A DNA stretch of 64,000 bases, taken from positions 1 to 64,000 of the forward strand of contig NZ_LR733406.1 of NCBI RefSeq assembly GCF_902506505.1. The letters run 5' to 3'. Position 1 is the stretch's first letter, and each line of letters opens with the position of its first letter. This DNA is from Pseudomonas sp. 8AS. Its GTDB lineage: Bacteria > Pseudomonadota > Gammaproteobacteria > Pseudomonadales > Pseudomonadaceae. Shown piece after piece: positions 43,095 to 52,221 of the stretch. The notes beneath the pieces were generated by a model. It searched no databases, had not been told where the DNA came from, and saw nothing but the letters and a program-made list of their open reading frames with translations. The translations under genes and the position numbers were made by a program.

Positions 43095-44489
43095 TCAGTT
43101 CAACCCCGTGGCCAGGCGCGCCAGCAGCAGCGGCGCATCCTCCTCGGCCTGCACGTCCTCCGGGGCGGTGAAGCCGACCATGCGCAGGTTGATCTGCTGC
43201 TGGGCATCGTTCTGGACCCGCTGCGCGCCCTCCAGCAGACGCTCCTGCAGGCGCTGCAGGCCGGCCGCCGGAGTGCGCGGCAGGAGCATCCACAGCACAT
43301 CCTCGCTGCTGCGCGTGCAGCGGTCGGTATCGCGGATGATCTGCTGGACCCGCTCGACCAGCGCATCGATCAGCGCATGGCCGCGCATCTCGCCCAGCTC
43401 GGCAAACATCTGGTCGAGGTTGTCCACGCGCAGGCCCAGCAGGGAGAAGCCGGGCTCGCCGTAGCGCCTGACCAGCGCCAGCTGCCAGCCGAGCAGCTCA
43501 TGGAAGCCCGCCTCGCCCGTCAGGTTCAGGCGCTGGAAATAGGCGTCCGCCGCGCTGCTGCCTTCCAGGCCCTGGCGACAGCGCAGGCGCCCGCTTTCCG
43601 AGAGCTGGTAATGCCGTACCTCGCGCACCCGCAGGCGATCGGGGCTGTGCACCATGCCGCAATCGAGGCAGCGCGCATCCACCGCCGAATCGACGAAGAA
43701 GGCCTGGCAGGCGCGGCAGCGATAGTTCTCCAGCGGCCGGTCGTAGTCGCTGCCGATATGCCGCAGGCGGCTGTAGCAGTTCGGGCAGATCAGCACGCCA
43801 TCCTTGAGGAATTCCTCCTGGGCGCCGACATGGCCGCAGGTGAAACAGTGCAGGGACGGCTGGCGGACGATGTCCAGGGCGTGGCATTCCGGGCAGACGT
43901 CCACGTAGTTCAGGCGGCCGGAGCCGCAGCCGCCGCACAGGCGCACCCGGTCCAGCAGCTTGGCGGCCTCCAGCCAGTCCTTCTGCAGCATCAGCTGCAG
44001 CCAGCCGTGGGCATTGAATCCTTCGTCGCCGGCCAGTGCCTCGACCAGGGGGTAGCGGTAGTGCTGGGCACAGGCGGCGTCGCCCAGGGCACGCAACTGC
44101 GCCTTGGGGCGCAACCACAGCCAGGCCAGCACGCGGCTCTCCAGGCGCTCGGGCGCACGCCCGCGGTTGAACAGCGCCAGCCGCTCGCGCCACAGGCGCC
44201 ACAGCGGCTCCAGCAGCGCCAGGTTGGGCGGCGCCTTGCCGTCGCCCAGGGCCTGGCCCCAGGCATCGGGCTCCTGGGTGCAGTAGATCAGGCTGAAATG
44301 ATAGGCCTCGGCACGGCGCAGGCGGCGCAGGGCCTGCCCGGCATCGGCACTGGGCAGGTCGAGCAGCAGCACATCGAACGGCGGCTGCGCCAGCAGGGCC
44401 TCGACGCTGGCAAACACGGCCACGGCGCTGCCTGGCTGTGCGTCCGGCTCCCAGCGGAGTACGGCAACACGGGGCAAGGTATCGGACAT
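43095..44489 (-). CDS. TackOD1-like zinc-ribbon protein with degenerate GGDEF domain
   Basis: A 464-residue cytoplasmic signalling protein. Residues 1-130 resemble a receiver that lost its acidic pocket (FDVLLLDLPSADAGQALRRL). The middle part carries six CxxC pairs (CGGC, CPEC, CFTC, CPNC, CRAC, CLDC; about residues 185-277) around YSRLRHIGSDYDRPLENYRC, which fits the TackOD1 zinc-binding output domain. Residues about 320-440 have the GGDEF fold, but the signature reads RSSED (DRCTRSSEDVLWMLLP), so it should not be catalytic. First gene of the polysaccharide operon. It probably senses c-di-GMP or a partner and controls the synthase. An ATG two codons upstream (44495) is equally possible. Confidence 0.82.
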   Translation of the reverse strand: MSDTLPRVAVLRWEPDAQPGSAVAVFASVEALLAQPPFDVLLLDLPSADAGQALRRLRRAEAYHFSLIYCTQEPDAWGQALGDGKAPPNLALLEPLWRLWRERLALFNRGRAPERLESRVLAWLWLRPKAQLRALGDAACAQHYRYPLVEALAGDEGFNAHGWLQLMLQKDWLEAAKLLDRVRLCGGCGSGRLNYVDVCPECHALDIVRQPSLHCFTCGHVGAQEEFLKDGVLICPNCYSRLRHIGSDYDRPLENYRCRACQAFFVDSAVDARCLDCGMVHSPDRLRVREVRHYQLSESGRLRCRQGLEGSSAADAYFQRLNLTGEAGFHELLGWQLALVRRYGEPGFSLLGLRVDNLDQMFAELGEMRGHALIDALVERVQQIIRDTDRCTRSSEDVLWMLLPRTPAAGLQRLQERLLEGAQRVQNDAQQQINLRMVGFTAPEDVQAEEDAPLLLARLATGLN

Positions 44490-44560
44490 GCACATCCCAC
44501 AACGGTTCGGGGATCACCCCGGAATGTGCGCAGTATCACATTATTCGATAGGAGAAGGCA

Positions 44561-44572
44561 TGACCCGGGTCA
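44561..44572. promoter_or_regulatory. 12-bp perfect palindrome before the polysaccharide operon
   Basis: TGACCCGGGTCA is a perfect palindrome that includes the laoR stop codon, about 70 bases upstream of the first gene of the polysaccharide operon. An AT-rich stretch resembling a -10 region (44535-44555) follows in the direction of transcription. It could be a dimeric-repressor site. Confidence 0.3.
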
Positions 44573-45244
44573 GCTAGCAGCACCGTCGAAACGGCCGTCC
44601 AGCGGCACGAACAGGCGCTGCTGCAGGGCCTCGATCGCCGGCCGCGCCTGCGCGCTGGCATAGCCGCCCTCCAGCGCCAGCACCTGGTAGATGCCGCGGC
44701 GCAGCAGGTCCTGGCTGAGGTCGCCATGGCTGCCGTAGGTGGTGCAGAGGAAGCGCACCCAGGAGGTCATGATGATCCAGCTGTTGAGGGTCAGCGCCTC
44801 GACCTGGGCCGGCGCCATCTGCAGGATGCCGGCATCGACGAAGCCCTGGTAGATGCCCTGGGCCTGGACCATGCAGCGCTGGGCGAAGGCGCGGTAGCGC
44901 TCGGCCAGCTGCGGGTCGGCCTCCAGCAGGTGTTCGAGGTCGCGATGGAGGAAGCGGTAATGCCACATCGAGGCCAGCAGGGCCTCGAGGTAGAAGGTCT
45001 TGTCGTCCACCGTCAGCACCCGCCCCGGCGGCAGGCGCAGGAAGCTGTCGACGCGGCTTTCGTACTGGGCGAACAGCTCGGCGATGATCGCCTGCTTGTT
45101 GCGGAAGTGGTAGTACAGGTTGCCGGGGGACATGCCCAGGTGCGCGGCCAGGTGGTTGGTGGTCACGCTGCGCTCGCCCAGGGCGTTGAACAGCTCCAGG
45201 CTGGCTTCGACGATGCGCTCGCGGGTTTTGTTTTTCGGGGCCAT
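44570..45244 (-). CDS. laoR: TetR-family repressor LaoR
   Basis: A 224-residue TetR regulator. The HTH is residues 6-52 (TRERIVEASLELFNALGERSV, and HLGMSPGNLYYHFRNKQAII). The remainder is the helical ligand domain. The ATG at 45244 (MAPKNKT) is chosen because the HTH begins five residues later; the open frame upstream crosses the promoter. It is divergent from laoC, and in P. aeruginosa LaoR represses laoCBA, responding to long-chain alcohol metabolism. Tandem 12-bp repeats in the shared promoter are likely its operators. Confidence 0.87.
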   Translation of the reverse strand: MAPKNKTRERIVEASLELFNALGERSVTTNHLAAHLGMSPGNLYYHFRNKQAIIAELFAQYESRVDSFLRLPPGRVLTVDDKTFYLEALLASMWHYRFLHRDLEHLLEADPQLAERYRAFAQRCMVQAQGIYQGFVDAGILQMAPAQVEALTLNSWIIMTSWVRFLCTTYGSHGDLSQDLLRRGIYQVLALEGGYASAQARPAIEALQQRLFVPLDGRFDGAAS

Positions 45245-45319
45245 GCTGGGGCTCGAAGGTTGGCGAAGTGGCAAACGTACAGGCAAAGCACCCGCGCTGA
45301 CGACTGCCGGATTAACGGT

Positions 45320-45355
45320 TTGACAGTTTAGAGCAATTACTCTAGAAATAACTCT
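45320..45355 (+). promoter_or_regulatory. laoC promoter with tandem LaoR operator candidates
   Basis: A perfect -35 box TTGACA (45320-45325) is followed after 17 bases by TAGAAA (45343-45348) as -10. Two 12-bp direct repeats, AGCAATTACTCT (45332-45343) and AGAAATAACTCT (45344-45355), cover the spacer and the -10. A repressor bound there would block RNA polymerase, which fits the divergent TetR gene. Confidence 0.65.
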
Positions 45356-45390
45356 CACCGCTTCATTCCGCCTCCCGAGGACTTCGCGCC

Positions 45391-46821
45391 ATGGTCGCCG
45401 ACATCGCCCACCTGCAGCAGAACCAGCAGCAGATCAACCAGCTGGAGCCGCTGCTCGCCGCCCAGCGCGCGGCCTTCCGCGCCAACCCGATGCCCGCCGC
45501 CGAACAGCGCCGGGCCTGGCTCAAGGCCCTGCGGTCGATGATCCTCGACGAGCAGCAGGCACTGATCGACGCCGTCTCCAGTGATTTCAGCAACCGCGCG
45601 GCCAACGAAACCCTGCTGGCCGAGATCATGCCCAGCCTGCACGGCATCGACTACGCCAGCAAACGCCTGGGCAAGTGGATGAAACCGTCGCGGCGCAGCG
45701 TCGGCGTGGCCTTCCAGCCGGCCAGCGCCAAGGTGGTGTACCAGCCGCTGGGCGTGGTCGGGGTGATAGTGCCGTGGAACTACCCGCTGTACCTGGCCTT
45801 CGGCCCGCTGATCGGTGCCCTCGCCGCCGGCAACCGGGTGATGATCAAGATGAGCGAGTCGACTCCGGCCACCTCGCAACTGGTCAAGGACCTGCTGGCC
45901 AAGGTCTTCCCCGAGGACATGGTCAGCGTGGTGCTGGGCGAAGCCGAGGTCGGCCAGGCCTTCTCCCGTCTGCCCTTCGACCACCTGGTGTTCACCGGCG
46001 CCACCAGCATAGGCCGGCACGTGATGCGCGCCGCCGCCGACAACCTGGTGCCGGTGACCCTGGAGCTGGGCGGCAAGTCGCCGGCCATCGTCAGTGCCGA
46101 CGTGCCGCTGGCCGACGCCGCCGAGCGCATCGCCTTCGGCAAGACCATGAACGCCGGGCAGACCTGCGTGGCACCGGACTACGTGCTGGTGCCCCAGGAG
46201 CGCGTGGAAGGCTTCATCGCCGCCTACCGCGGCGTGGTGCAGCGCTTCTACCCGCAACTGGCGAACAACCCGGACTACACCGCAATCATCAACGAGCGCC
46301 AGCTGAGCCGCCTCAAGGGCTATGTCAGCGACGCCGAAAGCAAGGGCGCACAGGTCATCCCGCTGCTCGGCGACGACCAGGGCCGGCGCATGGGCCCCAG
46401 CCTGGTGCTGAATGTCAGCGACGACATGAAGCTGATGCAGGACGAGATCTTCGGCCCGCTGCTGCCGATCGTGCCGTACCAGCGCATCGAGGACGCCTTC
46501 GCCTACGTCAACGACCGCCCGCGCCCGCTGGCCCTGTACTACTTCGGCTACGACAAGGCCGAGCAGCAGCGCGTGCTGCACGAGACCCACTCCGGCGGCG
46601 TGTGCCTCAACGACACCCTGCTGCACGTGGCCCAGGACGACATGCCGTTCGGCGGCATCGGCCCCTCCGGCATGGGCCACTACCACGGCCACGAAGGCTT
46701 CCTCACCTTCAGCAAGGCCAAGGGCGTGTTCATCAAGCAGCGCTTCAACGCCGCCAAGTTCATCTACCCGCCGTATGGCACCGCCATCCAGAAGCTGATC
46801 AACAAGCTGTTCGTGCGCTAA
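45391..46821 (+). CDS. laoC: Aldehyde dehydrogenase LaoC (fatty/coniferyl aldehyde type)
   Basis: A 476-residue NAD-dependent aldehyde dehydrogenase. Seen: GVIVPWNYPLYLAFGPL (cofactor and Asn region), FTGATSIGRHVM, the glutamate motif LELGGKSPAIV, the catalytic cysteine in NAGQTCVAPDYVLV, and EIFGPLLPIV. Sequence type is close to coniferyl-aldehyde and fatty-aldehyde dehydrogenases. In the Lao system it would oxidise the aldehyde produced by LaoA. First gene of laoC-laoB-laoA, 21 bases before laoB. Confidence 0.9.
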   Translation: MVADIAHLQQNQQQINQLEPLLAAQRAAFRANPMPAAEQRRAWLKALRSMILDEQQALIDAVSSDFSNRAANETLLAEIMPSLHGIDYASKRLGKWMKPSRRSVGVAFQPASAKVVYQPLGVVGVIVPWNYPLYLAFGPLIGALAAGNRVMIKMSESTPATSQLVKDLLAKVFPEDMVSVVLGEAEVGQAFSRLPFDHLVFTGATSIGRHVMRAAADNLVPVTLELGGKSPAIVSADVPLADAAERIAFGKTMNAGQTCVAPDYVLVPQERVEGFIAAYRGVVQRFYPQLANNPDYTAIINERQLSRLKGYVSDAESKGAQVIPLLGDDQGRRMGPSLVLNVSDDMKLMQDEIFGPLLPIVPYQRIEDAFAYVNDRPRPLALYYFGYDKAEQQRVLHETHSGGVCLNDTLLHVAQDDMPFGGIGPSGMGHYHGHEGFLTFSKAKGVFIKQRFNAAKFIYPPYGTAIQKLINKLFVR

Positions 46822-46842
46822 GCCAGCGAGGTGAAAACAACA

Positions 46843-47394
46843 ATGAACGACACCTCTCTCGCCGCGCCGCAGCTGTCGCGCCGCGGCCTGCTCAAGATCG
46901 GCCTGTTCGGCACGGCCTTCCTCGCCACGGCTGGCGTAGGCGCCAGCCTCAGCGGCTGCTCGGCCAGCATGCCGGCCAGCGGTTTCCAGGTGCTGCGCGC
47001 AAGCGACATGCCGTTCCTGCGCGCCCTGATTCCGGTGGTGCTGGAGGGCGCGGTGCCCGCCGCTGGCATGCCGGCCGCCGTCGAAGGCACCTTGCTCAGC
47101 ATCGACCACAACCTCGGCTACCTGTCGCCGGAGCTGCTCAAGCTGACCGTGCAGCTGTTCGACGTGCAGGCCATGGCCGTTACCCGCGGCCCGCTGACCG
47201 GCATCTGGGGCAGCTGGGAGAATGCCAGCGCCGCCGATATCCGCCACTTCCTCGACCGCTGGCAGAACAGCTCGCTGGGCCTGCTGCGCATGGGCCACGC
47301 CTCGCTGCTGCAACTGGTGCAGATGGCCTGGTATTCGCGCCCCGAGTCCTGGGGCCATTGCGGTTACCCCGGCCCGCCCCAGTACGCGCTGTAA
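46843..47394 (+). CDS. laoB: LaoB, twin-arginine exported partner of the alcohol oxidase
   Basis: A 183-residue small protein with a twin-arginine signal (QLSRRGLLKIGLFG, residues 8-21), a hydrophobic stretch and then LSGC, which fits a lipobox, so it may be a Tat-exported lipoprotein. The mature part has no cofactor motif that I recognise. Small Tat partners of this type accompany GMC oxidoreductases (compare gluconate dehydrogenase gamma subunits) and can carry them to the periplasm. It lies between laoC and laoA. The ATG at 46843 is preferred over a GTG four codons upstream. Confidence 0.82.
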   Translation: MNDTSLAAPQLSRRGLLKIGLFGTAFLATAGVGASLSGCSASMPASGFQVLRASDMPFLRALIPVVLEGAVPAAGMPAAVEGTLLSIDHNLGYLSPELLKLTVQLFDVQAMAVTRGPLTGIWGSWENASAADIRHFLDRWQNSSLGLLRMGHASLLQLVQMAWYSRPESWGHCGYPGPPQYAL

Positions 47395-47423
47395 GCCGTC
47401 GCACCTATAACAAGAGAATCGAC

Positions 47424-49016
47424 ATGCCCGCACCCGATGTTTTCCGTGAAGGCCTGGCCAAAGGCTGGATCACCTACGACGGCTCGCGCCTGGAAAAAGA
47501 CCTGCTGCTGGAAGCCGACGTCGCCATCGTCGGCAGCGGCGCGGGCGGCGGTACCACTGCCGAAATCCTCAGCGCCGCAGGGCTCAAGGTGCTGCTGATC
47601 GAGGAAGGCCCGCTGAAGACCAGCAGCGACTTCAAGATGCAGGAGGCCGACGCCTACCCGCAGCTGTACCAGGAAGGCATCGGCCGCATGAGCAAGGACG
47701 GCGCCATCACCATCATGCAGGGCCGCGCCGTGGGTGGCACCACCCTGGTCAACTGGACCTCCAGCTTCCGCACCCCGGAACCGACCCTGCAACACTGGGC
47801 CGAGGCGCACGGCGTCAAGGGCCACAGCGCCGAAGAGATGGCGCCCTGGTTCGAACAGATGGAACAGCGTCTGGGCGTCGCGCCCTGGGCCATGCCACCG
47901 AACGCCAACAACCAGGTGATCAAGGACGGCTGCGAACAGCTCGGCTACGCCTGGCACGTGATCCCGCGCAACGTGCGCGGCTGCTGGAACCTCGGCTATT
48001 GCGGCATGGGCTGCCCAGTCAACGCCAAGCAGTCGATGCTGGTCACCAGCATCCCGGCGGCCCTGGACAAGGGCGGCAGCCTGCTTTACCTGGCCCGCGC
48101 CGAACGCCTGCTGCTGGACGGCGAGCGCGTCGCCGGCCTGGAGTGCCTGGGCATGGACCAACGCAGCGTGGCGCCCAACGGCCGGCGCATCATGGTCAAG
48201 GCACGCCACTACGTGCTGGCCGGCGGCGGCATCAACACCCCGGCCCTGCTGCTGCGCTCGCAGGCGCCGGACCCGCACGAGCGCGCAGGCAAGCGCACCT
48301 TTCTGCACCTGGTGAACTTCTCCGCGGCGCAGTTCGACAAGGTCATCAACCCCTTCTACGGCGCGCCGCAATCGGTGTACTCCGACCACTTCCAGTGGAC
48401 GGACGGCGCCACCGGACGGATGTCCTACAAGCTGGAAGTGCCACCCCTGCAGCCGGCGATTAGCGCCACCCTGCTCGGCCGCTACGGCATCGACAACGCC
48501 CTGCGCATGGAACAGCTGCCGCATACCAACGTGATGCTGGCGCTGATGCGCGACGGCTTCCACCCGGACAGCGCCGAAGGCACGGTGGAGCTGCGCGGCG
48601 ACGGCACCCCGGTGCTCGACTACCGCATGACCGACCACACCTGGGACGGCATCCGCCGGGCCTTCCACAGCATGGCCGAGATCCAGTTCGCCGCCGGCGC
48701 CAGGGCCGTGCTGCCGCTGCACGCCGACGCCGACTATGTGAACAGCCTGAGCGAAGCCCGCACGCTGATCGACCGCCTGAGCCTGGAGCTGTTCCGCACC
48801 CGCCTGGGCAGTGCCCACGTGATGGGCGGCTGCGCCATGGGCGAAGACCCGCGCATGGCGGTCACCGACAGCCTGGGTCGGCATCACCAGCTGGAGAACC
48901 TGTCGATCCACGACGGCTCGCTGTTCCCCACCAGCATCGGCGCCAACCCGCAGCTGTCGATCTACGGCCTCACCGCCAAGCTCGCCACGTTGCTGGCCGA
49001 GCGCCTCAAGGCCTGA
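47424..49016 (+). CDS. laoA: GMC-type long-chain alcohol dehydrogenase LaoA
   Basis: A 530-residue FAD enzyme of the GMC family. The ADP-binding loop is DVAIVGSGAGGGTTAEILS (residues about 32-50), with the following acidic LLIEEG. The GMC signature region is MQGRAVGGTTLVNWTSSFR. A Cys-rich segment reads GYCGMGCPVNAKQS, and the C-terminal active-site His lies in SAHVMGGCAMGEDPR; NPQLSIYGL closes the FAD site. In P. aeruginosa it oxidises long-chain alcohols such as dodecanol. It has no signal of its own, so export, if any, would depend on LaoB. Last gene of the operon. Confidence 0.9.
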   Translation: MPAPDVFREGLAKGWITYDGSRLEKDLLLEADVAIVGSGAGGGTTAEILSAAGLKVLLIEEGPLKTSSDFKMQEADAYPQLYQEGIGRMSKDGAITIMQGRAVGGTTLVNWTSSFRTPEPTLQHWAEAHGVKGHSAEEMAPWFEQMEQRLGVAPWAMPPNANNQVIKDGCEQLGYAWHVIPRNVRGCWNLGYCGMGCPVNAKQSMLVTSIPAALDKGGSLLYLARAERLLLDGERVAGLECLGMDQRSVAPNGRRIMVKARHYVLAGGGINTPALLLRSQAPDPHERAGKRTFLHLVNFSAAQFDKVINPFYGAPQSVYSDHFQWTDGATGRMSYKLEVPPLQPAISATLLGRYGIDNALRMEQLPHTNVMLALMRDGFHPDSAEGTVELRGDGTPVLDYRMTDHTWDGIRRAFHSMAEIQFAAGARAVLPLHADADYVNSLSEARTLIDRLSLELFRTRLGSAHVMGGCAMGEDPRMAVTDSLGRHHQLENLSIHDGSLFPTSIGANPQLSIYGLTAKLATLLAERLKA

Positions 49017-49145
49017 GCCCGCCCCCGGCTGCCGGCACTCGCCCGGCACCTGCGGGCAGCCCGCGCCACACCCTGCTGGGCCGGCTGGCTTGGCCCTGAC
49101 GGCCCCGCTGCGCTACCATCCGCGCACCCTAACCGCTCCGAATAG

Positions 49146-50000
<855 letters not shown>

Positions 50001-50071
50001 TCGCCCGCGCCCCAAGCGGACGCAACTCCGCTAGGCTTGTCGTCCACAGCGGCCGCTCGACGATCACTCGC

Positions 50072-51742
50072 ATGTTCAACAAAGCCTTTCTCACCTGCCT
50101 GCTACTGGCCTGGGCGCTCGGCGTCCAGGCCGCCACCGCTCCCGAACAGGCCGCCGTCGCCACCGCCCACCCCGCCGCCACCGTCGCCGGCCTGGAAACC
50201 TTGGCCCAGGGCGGCAACGCCTTCGATGCGGCCGTCGCCATCAGCGCCGCCCTGGCCGTGGTCGAGCCCTACGGCTCGGGGCTCGGCGGTGGCGGCTTCT
50301 TCCTCCTGCGCCAGGCCGGCGAACGGCCAAGCTATCGCTTCCTCGATGCCCGCGAGCGCGCTCCATTGGCTGCCCATGCCGAGCTGTACCGGCGCAACGG
50401 CCAGGTGCAGCGCGAGCTGTCGCTGAACGGCGCCCTGGCCGCTGCCATCCCCGGCCTGCCGGCGGCCCTGGTGGTGCTGGCCGAACGCTATGGCCAGCTG
50501 CCGCTGAGCGACTCGCTGGCCCCAGCCATTCGCCTGGCACGCGATGGCGTGGGCATCGACCGGGTCTATCGCGAACGCGCCGAATGGCGCCTGCAGGCCC
50601 TGCTGGCCGACGGGGAAAGCGCGCGGATCTTCCTCGAACAGGGGCGTATTCCCGCCGAGTACGGCCTGCTGCGCCAGCCGGAGCTGGCGCGCACCCTGGA
50701 ACGTCTGGCCGAGGGCGGCCACGCCGGTTTCTACTCGGGGGACACCGCGCGACGACTGGTCGCCGGGGTGAAGGCGGCCGGCGGCATCTGGAGCCACCGC
50801 GACCTGGCCAGCTACAAGGTGGTCGAGCGCCAGCCGCTGCGCTATGCGCTGGCCGACAACCGCGAGCTGATCACAGCGCCGCCGCCGTCGGCCGGCGGTG
50901 TGGCCCTGGCGCAGAGCCTGGGCATGCTGCAGCAACTGCCCTGGCGCAAGGCCGGCACCCTGCAGCGCAGTCACTACGTGGTGGAAGTGCTGCGCCGCGC
51001 CTACCGCGACCGCGGCCTGCTCGGCGACCCGGACCAGCTGCGCAACCCGCTGGCCAGACTGCTCGCCCGGGATTACCTGCACCAGCTGGCCAAGGGCATC
51101 CACCGGCAGAACGCCACCGCCAGCAGCAGCCTGCCACCGGCACCGGCCTGGCGCGAAGGCGACCACACCAGCCACTTCACCGTGCTGGATCGCGCCGGCA
51201 ATGCGGTGGCGGCGACCCTGTCGATCAACCTGCCGTTTGGCGCGGCCTTCACCGTGCCCGGCACCGGCGTGCTGCTGAACAACGAGATGGACGACTTCGC
51301 CGCCGACCCGCAGGGCCACAACGCCTACGGCCTCGGCGGCAGCCGGGCCAATGCCATCGCCGCCGGCAAGCGGCCGCTGTCGAGCATGAGCCCGACCTTT
51401 ATCGAAAGCCCCGAGGAGCTGGCCAGCTTCGGCACCCCGGGCGGCAGCCGCATCCCGAGCATGGTGCTGCTGGCCATCCTCGACTACCTCGACGGCAAGC
51501 CGATCCAGCAATGGCCGGCCAGCCCGCGCTACCACCACCAGTTCCAGCCGGATGTGCTCGAACATGAGCCGGGCGCCTTCAGCGCCGAGCAGGTGCACAG
51601 CCTGGAAATGCGCGGCTACCGCCTGCACAAGCTGGAACGCCGCTACGGCAACCAGCAGGTGCTGCTGTGGCACAAGGCCGACGGCCGGGTCGAGGCCGCC
51701 AGCGACCCGCGCGGCATCGGCCAGGCGCAGCTGTGGAAATAA
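50072..51742 (+). CDS. ggt: Gamma-glutamyltranspeptidase
   Basis: A 556-residue periplasmic N-terminal nucleophile hydrolase that cleaves glutathione and other gamma-glutamyl compounds. The signal peptide is about 20 residues (LTCLLLAWALGVQAAT). The self-cleavage site and catalytic Thr lie in DHTSHFTVLDRAGNAVA, where the Thr of TSHF starts the small subunit. Substrate motifs include GSGLGGGGFFLL, NNEMDDF, and PLSSMSPT near the oxyanion Ser pair. Length is normal. It ends at a clear terminator. Confidence 0.93.
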   Translation: MFNKAFLTCLLLAWALGVQAATAPEQAAVATAHPAATVAGLETLAQGGNAFDAAVAISAALAVVEPYGSGLGGGGFFLLRQAGERPSYRFLDARERAPLAAHAELYRRNGQVQRELSLNGALAAAIPGLPAALVVLAERYGQLPLSDSLAPAIRLARDGVGIDRVYRERAEWRLQALLADGESARIFLEQGRIPAEYGLLRQPELARTLERLAEGGHAGFYSGDTARRLVAGVKAAGGIWSHRDLASYKVVERQPLRYALADNRELITAPPPSAGGVALAQSLGMLQQLPWRKAGTLQRSHYVVEVLRRAYRDRGLLGDPDQLRNPLARLLARDYLHQLAKGIHRQNATASSSLPPAPAWREGDHTSHFTVLDRAGNAVAATLSINLPFGAAFTVPGTGVLLNNEMDDFAADPQGHNAYGLGGSRANAIAAGKRPLSSMSPTFIESPEELASFGTPGGSRIPSMVLLAILDYLDGKPIQQWPASPRYHHQFQPDVLEHEPGAFSAEQVHSLEMRGYRLHKLERRYGNQQVLLWHKADGRVEAASDPRGIGQAQLWK

Positions 51743-51755
51743 TCCGGCGCAAACG

Positions 51756-51785
51756 AAAAAGCCGGTCATTCGACCGGCTTTCTTG
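51756..51785 (+). terminator. Intrinsic terminator after ggt
   Basis: AAAGCCGGTC and GACCGGCTTT form a perfect 10-bp stem around ATTC, preceded by an A-run and followed by CTTGTT. It serves ggt and probably also the convergent small gene at 51800-52138. Confidence 0.85.
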
Positions 51786-51799
51786 TTGCCACGCAGGAC

Positions 51800-52138
51800 T
51801 CAGTCCTTCTTGTAGCCGACCTCGGTGCAGCCCAGGCAACGCACGAAGGCGGCAGCGCCCGGCTCGACCACCAGCGCCTTGCCGGCTTCGCCGATATTGC
51901 CGCCCGCCGCGGTGAACGGCAGGCTGATCACGAACAGGCCCGCACCGATCACCGTGGCCGCGATCAGCAGCGGACGGGCAATGATCAGGTCACCGGCCAT
52001 GGCATAACCCTTGGGTGTTTCGACTGTGTATGTCGGATCCCCGCTGCTGTTCTGTTGAGTCACTTCCGCCTGGGCCGGCAGAGCCAGCAGGCCAGTGGTC
52101 AGAGCCAACACCGCGGCGCAGGTGCGAAACAGATTCAT
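51800..52138 (-). CDS. Small exported membrane protein, unknown function
   Basis: A 112-residue protein with a signal peptide ([21 protein letters not shown], cleaved about residue 24). A short polar region follows, then one hydrophobic segment ([22 protein letters not shown]), and a C-terminus with two cysteines ([13 protein letters not shown]). Homologues in Pseudomonas are at times labelled multidrug transporter, which a protein this small with one TM does not support. GGACCGC precedes the ATG. It is convergent with ggt. Confidence 0.78.
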   Translation of the reverse strand: MNLFRTCAAVLALTTGLLALPAQAEVTQQNSSGDPTYTVETPKGYAMAGDLIIARPLLIAATVIGAGLFVISLPFTAAGGNIGEAGKALVVEPGAAAFVRCLGCTEVGYKKD

Positions 52139-52221
52139 GATTGCGGTCCTTCATTATGTAGTTATGCCGAACGATGCCGGTAACTATAACAGCGCTGGTG
52201 CAAATGTCAGCGTGAACGCCG

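Noticed and set aside
38670..44489. Interpretation as a multidrug tripartite efflux pump
   Set aside because: An adaptor and a TolC-like protein are present, but no RND, ABC or MFS pump is; the only inner-membrane partner is a processive GT2 glycosyltransferase.
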